DNA of 64,000 bases from Chitinophaga sp. SYP-B3965 (lineage in GTDB: Bacteria; Bacteroidota; Bacteroidia; Chitinophagales; Chitinophagaceae): the NCBI RefSeq assembly GCF_009647655.1, contig NZ_WJFD01000006.1:124001-188000 (forward strand), read 5' to 3'. Position numbers and translations under genes: made by a program. A model generated the notes under the pieces. The model made no database searches. It was not told where the DNA came from and saw nothing but the letters and a program-made list of their open reading frames with translations. This document shows positions 58,444 to 64,000 of this stretch, piece by piece. Numbering within the stretch: position 1 is the stretch's first letter; every line of letters begins with the position of its first letter.

Positions 58444-60840
58444 CTACCCCCTTCCGGTGATGCTGATCATCCGGCGGATAGTTGCTGTGAGCCTTTCTGC
58501 TTTCAGCAGGGCTTCCAGGCTGAGCGGCATGCGGTAGCGCCAGTACCAGGGAGAAACGGCAGGTACATTGATCCGCTCTTCCGAAGGTGTTACCTGCGGC
58601 AGGCTCTCATCCAGTGCCAGCCAGTCCTGCAACTGGAAGATGCTCCACATGGCAGGTGATTGCAAATGCTGCTCGATCAATGTGTGATAATCCCCCTCTG
58701 CCCATTCCCGGATAGTACTCATATCATGGGTGGAAGGTGTTACAACAGAAAGGTAGGGCGCAGTGGTTATGCTGCTGTCCGTCCGTTTAGGCATGCGCTG
58801 GATCTCCAGGCTGAGTATGCCCAGTAATTGCATCACACCCGGCACACCTTCCGGTACCATACCAAGGTCTTCTCCGCAAACCAGCATATTCGTGGCTTGC
58901 TGTAATACCGGTAATTTCTTTAACGCCTCCTGTTCCCAAAGTGCATTATGGCGATGGAAGAAATACTGGTCAGACAAAGCCCGCAGTTTTTCCTGCACAT
59001 CCGGTTCCAGCGCAGCATAGGAACTTGTTAAGTGCAGATGGAACCGTGGATGGAATTCACCCTTTACCGGTTCAAGGAAAAGCACATTGGCGATCAGATC
59101 AAGTAAACCCTGGCGGATAAAAGGATCTGCCTCTTTCGCAACCGCCTGTTGTGTGGCGTATTGCGGCAATAACCGGAAAGTACCGTCACCATTCGGTTCA
59201 AAGTAAATACCTTTTACCGCAGGTGTTGCATCGCTGAAAGTATGATAGAGGATGGCGTCTGTTATATAAGGCTGGCAATAACGGGAACGGTCAAACGGAA
59301 TACCGGCAGCCATTAATTCATCTGTTGTATAAGGCAAGGCAGGATCAAAGTAACCCAGTAAGCCATCTATGGCATCACGCGGTATCTGCCAGATGCGGAA
59401 GAAACCAAGGATGTGATCAATGCGGAAAGCAGAGAAGTACAATGCCATATGCGCCAGCCTTTCCTTCCACCATTTATATCCGGTTGCTTCCATTTGCGCC
59501 CAGTTGTAAACAGGGAAACCCCAGTTCTGTCCCTTCTCTGCAAAGTCGTCCGGTGGAGCGCCTGCCTGTACGTTTACATTAAACAATTCCGGCGCTTCCT
59601 TCACTTCCACACTTTGCAGGAATACACCTATCGGCAGATCTCCTTTAATGGCGACACCTTTACTATGTGCGTAAGTTACAGCATCCAGTAACTGGCCATG
59701 TAATTGATATTGTACGAAGAAATAAAATGCGGGCTCCATATCCTTATCCCGTTCACAACTGAAGCGGGCATAAGGTTCCAGCCAGTGCAGGTGTGTTTGC
59801 ACCCAGGTATCATAAGCACTATCCGGTGTAAATGCAGCAAACAATTCCCGCAGCACTTCCATCTTGATCCGGATCACCTGCTCATAATCAAGCGTGGGCA
59901 ATTGATTCAGTTTTGCCTGGTATTTTTTGTAGTTTTTCACTTTACCAACAGCAGGCAAGTGTATATAAACAGGATGTAAAGCAAATGCAGAAATAGCCGC
60001 ATAAGGATAAGAATCCGTCCAGCTGTAATTCACGGTGGTATCATTCACCGGCAACAATTGCAGGATGCGTTGGCTTGTGGCCGCAGCCCAGTCCGCCAGT
60101 AATTTCAGATCCTCAAACTCTCCTATGCCTAAACCTTTTTCAGAACGGAGTGAGAATACCGGCACCGCTACGCCTGCTCCTTTCCATCGGGTTAAAGGAA
60201 ACCGTGCAAACCCATCATGGAGGATGGTGCGGCCATGTATGCTGAATTCTCCGGTGAACAACACCCTGTTCTCTCCTTCTTCATAAATAAATTGATCACC
60301 TTCTTTTCTTCCGTACTTATATTCGATCAGTACACCGCGTGGTATGTCTGCTATTGTTATAAAATCTCCTTCTGCCGTATAAGTTAAAGGAATGGCCTTC
60401 GCTGCATCCCACTCCCCCAGTTCCGGAATGTTACCGACGATGCAAACAGATTGTTCTGTCTTTAACAAAGGAGCGTGTACCCGGAAAGTATATAATGCAG
60501 GGGCTGGAAGTGCTGTTACAGGTCGTTTGAAAAACACCTCACTGAATGGGGCCGTTAACCAGGCATTCTCTGACATACCCGGCCAGATCCAGGTATCCCG
60601 CACCGTGAGTTCTTTATCTGAAGGGAAGCAATAAATGGTACGGATATTTTTCTCTGCCAGGGTACCCAGACAGTACCTGTAACGGAATACAGATGGATCA
60701 TCCACCTGTATGGTCAGGCACCAGAAGGAAGCATTGTAATACTCCATCAGCAACTTCGTTTCACCCTGATCGTGGCAAACAGATACATACAGTTCCTGCC
60801 CCCAGGCAGAAGAAAAACGAACATACAGATGAAGCGTCAT
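58444..60840 (-). CDS. malQ: 4-alpha-glucanotransferase (GH77) with two CBM20-like domains
   Basis: 798 residues. Two starch-binding-like domains come first (residues 1-115, LHLYVRFSSAWGQELYVSV; 120-205, VHAPLLKTEQSVCIVGNIPELGEW). The GH77 barrel carries the nucleophile Asp in FRIDHILGFFRIW (about residue 473), the acid Glu in VCGEDLGMVPEG (about 655) and the third Asp in PSTHDMSTIREW (about 705). The end is the usual SPWYWRYRMPLS. Such disproportionating enzymes process maltodextrins or glycogen in the cytoplasm. It is shorter than Bacteroides relatives, so some insertion may be absent; I did not align it. Confidence 0.93.
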   Translation of the reverse strand: MTLHLYVRFSSAWGQELYVSVCHDQGETKLLMEYYNASFWCLTIQVDDPSVFRYRYCLGTLAEKNIRTIYCFPSDKELTVRDTWIWPGMSENAWLTAPFSEVFFKRPVTALPAPALYTFRVHAPLLKTEQSVCIVGNIPELGEWDAAKAIPLTYTAEGDFITIADIPRGVLIEYKYGRKEGDQFIYEEGENRVLFTGEFSIHGRTILHDGFARFPLTRWKGAGVAVPVFSLRSEKGLGIGEFEDLKLLADWAAATSQRILQLLPVNDTTVNYSWTDSYPYAAISAFALHPVYIHLPAVGKVKNYKKYQAKLNQLPTLDYEQVIRIKMEVLRELFAAFTPDSAYDTWVQTHLHWLEPYARFSCERDKDMEPAFYFFVQYQLHGQLLDAVTYAHSKGVAIKGDLPIGVFLQSVEVKEAPELFNVNVQAGAPPDDFAEKGQNWGFPVYNWAQMEATGYKWWKERLAHMALYFSAFRIDHILGFFRIWQIPRDAIDGLLGYFDPALPYTTDELMAAGIPFDRSRYCQPYITDAILYHTFSDATPAVKGIYFEPNGDGTFRLLPQYATQQAVAKEADPFIRQGLLDLIANVLFLEPVKGEFHPRFHLHLTSSYAALEPDVQEKLRALSDQYFFHRHNALWEQEALKKLPVLQQATNMLVCGEDLGMVPEGVPGVMQLLGILSLEIQRMPKRTDSSITTAPYLSVVTPSTHDMSTIREWAEGDYHTLIEQHLQSPAMWSIFQLQDWLALDESLPQVTPSEERINVPAVSPWYWRYRMPLSLEALLKAERLTATIRRMISITGRG

Positions 60841-60853
60841 TGCCGGAAATTAC

Positions 60854-60891
60854 GAAAAAAAACATGCCTGCACCAAATGATGCAGGCATGT
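60854..60891 (-). terminator. terminator after the GH5 gene
   Basis: A perfect 11-bp stem ACATGCCTGCA / TGCAGGCATGT, eight-base loop, and on the minus strand a run of eight T. It lies between the GH5 stop and the malQ start. Confidence 0.9.
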
Positions 60892-60900
60892 TGCTGTTAG

Positions 60901-62994
60901 CTACAACTTTTGTATTTTCCGTGACACAGATTTTCCACCATGTTGCAATTGCAGAATGTAAGATCCCGCCGGTGTTTCACCACACTTGAAAGGAATGGTG
61001 TGTCTGCCTGCGGATAACTGTCCATTCACCAATACCGTTACTACTTTACCATTGATATCATATACCGCCAGGTGAGTTTTGCCAGCTGCTTTCAGATCAA
61101 AGCTTACCGTGGCTTGCTGGGTGAACGGGTTGGGAGTAGTCGTTAATTCGATAGCAGGTGATTCTTCTTCTGTTGCTGCCTTGCGCGAAACGAAACTGCT
61201 GCCGTTCAGTACTTTTATTTCCGTGTAACTATTCCAGGCATTCACGGTATTCCCATGCCCAACAATGCGCACATATTTCGCAGATGTTGGAGAGAAAGAA
61301 AATGTTTCCAATGCATTGGAAGTACCGCTGCTCTGCAGGCCGGTGGATACATTGGAGAAAGAAGTCCCATTGGTGGAAACCTGTATATCAAAGTTAGAAC
61401 GGCGGGTAGTACCACTATAAAAAGCGATCTGCACACCAGATACTGTTTGGGTACTGCTCAGACAAAGCTGTATCCACTGCGGGTTACCGGAGGCAGACCA
61501 GCGCGTATTCAGATCATTGTCCAGCACATTGCCTGGTACGTTGCCATCATCGGTACTGGCAGAAGCAGGTAAACAGGGAGGTGTTGTTTGCTGTACTACC
61601 TGCACTTCTGTATAACTGTTCCAGGCATTCACACTATTACCATGCCCAACAATGCGCACCCATTTAGCAGATGCCGCCGTAAAGTTAAATGTTTCCAGCG
61701 CCGTGGAGGTGCCGTTGCTGCTCAGGCCGGTGGCTACATTCGTGAAGCCAATACCATCCGTTGAAACCTGTATATCAAAGTTAGAACTGCGTACGTTTCC
61801 ATTATAGAAAGCAATCTTCACGCCTGTTACTGTTACGATATTATTCAAACAGAACTGGATCCATTGCCCGTCTCCACTGGCAGACCAGCGGGTAGTCAGG
61901 TTATTATCCAATACATTACCTGCCACGTTTCCATCATCAGCACTGGCTGCAGCAGGAGAACAAACCGGTGGTGTACTACCGCCGGGGAAATCATCTGCCG
62001 GGCTTAGCATCCGTTCACGGATCCAGGTGCCTGCGGGTTTCAGGCGGGCAGTGGTCCATGGGCCTGCTGAGCAGGTACCTGTAGTCCATACCGCGCCGGA
62101 GCGGTTATCATCAGAGTAGTTCCAGTTCGTCCAGCTGATCTTCTTGGTACGCATCAGGTCTATGTACCGTTGCGTCATGGTGAAATCATTTGGTCCGTCA
62201 CCGCTCGCTTCCTGCGAACCAAACTCGGTTACAAAAACCGGCAGGCGATCGGAGGCCCAGTTCAGTTCGTTATAATACGCATTGCCGTGGGACTTTGCAT
62301 AGAAGTGAAAAGTGTACATGATATTGGTGAAGCTCAAAGGATTGCTCACAATATCCTGTGCGGTACGCCCGTCAGAAATACCCATGGAACCCCAGGCATG
62401 TGTACCAATAAGGATCACCGCATCACTGTCAATAGCCCGGATCACCGGGATGATCTGGTCGCCATAGTTTTTGATGGTTGCCCAGGAAACGCCGTTGGGC
62501 TCATTACATACATCGTAAATGATGTTGTTCTTATTCTTGTGCTGATTGGCAATAGCGGTGAAGAATGTTTTTGCTTTTGCCAGGTTGGCATTAGGATCAC
62601 CGGGAGTTAGCTGATGCCAGTCTACCAGCGCATACATGCCACGCTCTGTAGCCTCTTCTATCAGGCGGCTCACCTGTGCGGTAAAACCTGCAGGGTCTGT
62701 ATCATAACCACCTTCCTGTACGTACAGGGAAATGCGCAATACATCTGCACCCCAGTCATATGCCAGGGCATCCAGCGATGCCTCCGTTAAACAACTCCCC
62801 CATCCATACCACTGGATACCATGCGTGCTCATGCCGCGCAGCTGAATTGGGTTCCCATACTGATTACATAATTTAAGACCTATCACCCGTAATTGTCCAT
62901 TCTGTGCAACAGGTGTTTGTGCTTTAAGGATACTTGTGCCGGTTAACAGGCATACGATCAACAGCAATAGTTTAAAGGATAAATGTGTTTTCAT
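60901..62994 (-). CDS. secreted GH5 endoglucanase-type enzyme with duplicated binding modules and T9SS tail
   Basis: 697 residues from the ATG at 62994; an earlier frame start at 63027 is not used because the signal peptide begins MKTHLSFKLL. The GH5 barrel (about 30-325) has the acid/base Glu165 in YDVCNEPNG and nucleophile Glu257 in VFVTEFGS. Two similar discoidin-like modules follow (about 335-455 and 465-590), each with NVxGNVLDN, WIQ and NAWNSYTE. The last 75 residues (NPFTQQATVSFDLKAAGKT to SRKIQKL) are a type IX secretion sorting domain, so it is exported across the outer membrane and perhaps anchored. It is divergent from the lyase gene. Confidence 0.93.
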   Translation of the reverse strand: MKTHLSFKLLLLIVCLLTGTSILKAQTPVAQNGQLRVIGLKLCNQYGNPIQLRGMSTHGIQWYGWGSCLTEASLDALAYDWGADVLRISLYVQEGGYDTDPAGFTAQVSRLIEEATERGMYALVDWHQLTPGDPNANLAKAKTFFTAIANQHKNKNNIIYDVCNEPNGVSWATIKNYGDQIIPVIRAIDSDAVILIGTHAWGSMGISDGRTAQDIVSNPLSFTNIMYTFHFYAKSHGNAYYNELNWASDRLPVFVTEFGSQEASGDGPNDFTMTQRYIDLMRTKKISWTNWNYSDDNRSGAVWTTGTCSAGPWTTARLKPAGTWIRERMLSPADDFPGGSTPPVCSPAAASADDGNVAGNVLDNNLTTRWSASGDGQWIQFCLNNIVTVTGVKIAFYNGNVRSSNFDIQVSTDGIGFTNVATGLSSNGTSTALETFNFTAASAKWVRIVGHGNSVNAWNSYTEVQVVQQTTPPCLPASASTDDGNVPGNVLDNDLNTRWSASGNPQWIQLCLSSTQTVSGVQIAFYSGTTRRSNFDIQVSTNGTSFSNVSTGLQSSGTSNALETFSFSPTSAKYVRIVGHGNTVNAWNSYTEIKVLNGSSFVSRKAATEEESPAIELTTTPNPFTQQATVSFDLKAAGKTHLAVYDINGKVVTVLVNGQLSAGRHTIPFKCGETPAGSYILQLQHGGKSVSRKIQKL
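61220..61950. repeat. internal duplication encoding the two binding modules
   Basis: Bases near 61220-61570 and 61595-61940 are similar at DNA level (for example CCAGGCATTCAC and CCATGCCCAACAATGCGCAC occur in both). The copies are close enough for recombination. Confidence 0.75.
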
Positions 62995-63373
62995 AACGAT
63001 AACTATTAAGGGTTGTGATTTAGACATCAGTTAGGTTGATGGCAATACAATGCCCTGTCCTATGCGGACAATTGCGATAATTAAAAGGAGATGCGGAAGT
63101 TATAACGTGTAAATCAAGCGGGCTTTCACTCAGATTACATTCTATTCTGGCTTAAAGTGCAATCGTTTGCATAAATATAGGTAATTTCATACAAACAGAA
63201 AGAAAGATCAAGGAAAATAATTTAAATTAGGAGTAGAACAACACATCCACTTATGAAAACAACCCAGATCTAAAATGCCTGTAACAGGCTAACCGCTTCA
63301 TTTTCCGCCTTCTATACTTATTATATTCCACGCGTTGCAGGATCATTGTTTAATCATTTAAAACCCTCTTCCC
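62995..63373. other. divergent intergenic region between GH5 and the lyase gene
   Basis: No gene. A perfect 13-bp palindrome GCCTGT-A-ACAGGC at 63277-63289 could be an operator for either gene. A minus-strand TATATTTA at 63179-63172 is a weak -7 element for the GH5 gene with a long leader. Confidence 0.45.
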
Positions 63374-64000
63374 ATGATGCAGGCGTACTTCACCCGTGCT
63401 GTCTTCTCTGTAAAGGCATGCCTTGTAGGTTTATTATTATTTGTGACAGCTGCCGTACAGGCGCAGCAGTCAACTGTTATTGCTGACGGCCCCGGCAATA
63501 CGTATGAACTGATGAACGAAAAAGGATACAATGTTGAATCCCCCGATTGCGGCCACGCTGTAAAACATATCAATGAGATCATGGACACGCAGCTGGGCAA
63601 ATATGTTTTTGGCTTCACGCTGCACCGCGATCTGGATGACGACCGTTGCGGCGCTACAGACCGGCAGCGGATAGAGTTACGAGGAACAGGAAGTGCACAA
63701 CAGGGCACGCAGGGCTCTACCAGCCATTACCGCTGGAAGTTTAAACTGGATGCCAACTTCCAGGAGTCTCCCAACTTTTGCCATATCATGCAACTGAAAG
63801 CATATGGTAATGGCCATGGCAGTGGTTCGCCTATCATCACGCTTACACCGCGTTATAACAACAAAATGGAAATAGGCCATACGGGGCTGGGTGGCGCTGT
63901 TGCCACCGCTGACCTGAGCCTTTTTAAAGGTGTATGGGTAGAAGCGTACGTGAAGATCAAACACGATAATAACGGTACACTGGAATTTGTGGTCAAAAGA
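63374..64000 (+). CDS. secreted polysaccharide lyase-like protein, N-terminal part (cut by window edge)
   Basis: 209 codons from the ATG at 63374 to the window end with no stop. A signal peptide is present (LVGLLLFVTAAVQAQQ). The mature part has YGHAV-like CGHAVKHINEIMD, CGATDRQRIELRG with the RxRxE-type cluster of jelly-roll lyases, HYRWKFKLD and FCHIMQLKAYGNGHGSG, resembling PL20/PL7-related or heparin-lyase-I-like families. The substrate (for example a glucuronan) is not known. It is divergent from the GH5 gene, so the pair may work together on a plant or fungal wall polymer. Confidence 0.7.
   Translation, partial: MMQAYFTRAVFSVKACLVGLLLFVTAAVQAQQSTVIADGPGNTYELMNEKGYNVESPDCGHAVKHINEIMDTQLGKYVFGFTLHRDLDDDRCGATDRQRIELRGTGSAQQGTQGSTSHYRWKFKLDANFQESPNFCHIMQLKAYGNGHGSGSPIITLTPRYNNKMEIGHTGLGGAVATADLSLFKGVWVEAYVKIKHDNNGTLEFVVKR

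Overview
The window looks like chromosomal DNA of a Bacteroidota species, most probably Chitinophagaceae (Chitinophaga-like). The grounds are promoter elements of the TAnnTTTG type with an upstream TTTG/TTG about 19-21 bases away, almost no Shine-Dalgarno sites, a type IX secretion tail on a secreted glucanase, a TonB siderophore receptor with a carboxypeptidase-like N-terminal domain, an HU-CCDC81/SPOR protein, and the general gene content. About 59 protein genes are supported, two of them cut by the window edges. I saw no rRNA, tRNA, CRISPR array, transposase, integrase or phage gene.

Layout. 0-10.6 kb: end of a GH43 gene, a small basic protein, a fabF-TetR operon whose operator sits inside its own promoter, a divergent B12-type radical SAM gene, a CrtO-like acyltransferase, YceI, a DUF4412 protein, a LuxE-like protein, a lipoprotein and an acyl-CoA carboxylase beta subunit. 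10.6-13.4 kb: degenerate repeats, then an ArsR-SRPBCC-DoxX-YdeI operon with two operator-like sites and an FMN reductase. 13.4-23.7 kb: UbiA-like protein, M42 peptidase, bioB, an isolated DUF1016 nuclease, aroQ-ubiX, a tiny lipoprotein with a YtxJ-like protein, mpl, an ExoX-like exonuclease, a dolichol-phosphate-mannose-synthase-like glycosyltransferase and a DMT transporter. 23.7-33.7 kb: a large S9 peptidase, a truncated AraC regulator, GNAT, DUF4230, an RRM protein, then a leftward block of dihydrolipoamide acyltransferase E2, cinA, thioesterase and DoxX.

33.7-39.7 kb: an AT-rich intergenic segment with two perfect DnaA boxes precedes a rightward operon of a 1022-residue TPR protein, an outer-membrane barrel and a membrane-anchored HU-CCDC81/SPOR protein. 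39.7-50.8 kb: siderophore receptor, an array of 68-bp repeats, an RmlD-like reductase, prolyl oligopeptidase, the glycolytic pair pfkA-pyk, an MFS transporter and an aldehyde dehydrogenase. 50.9-64 kb: a GT87-GT2-deacetylase operon, a DUF6807 protein, a cytoplasmic caspase-like (clan CD) protease overlapping a small partner gene, a secreted protein, dipeptide epimerase, 4-alpha-glucanotransferase, a GH5 enzyme with duplicated binding modules and the start of a secreted polysaccharide lyase.

Themes. The cell degrades and remodels polysaccharides (GH43, GH5, GH77, lyase), recycles peptidoglycan (Mpl, Ala-Glu epimerase), and runs core metabolism (Pfk, Pyk, E2, BioB, AroQ). The observations most worth follow-up are the caspase-like protease plus partner, the possible replication origin beside an HU-fold membrane-tether operon, the intergenic repeat family with a tandem array, two operators placed inside promoter spacers, and several promoters so close to the start codon that the mRNAs should be leaderless. 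All functional statements rest on motif recognition by eye; no database search was possible.
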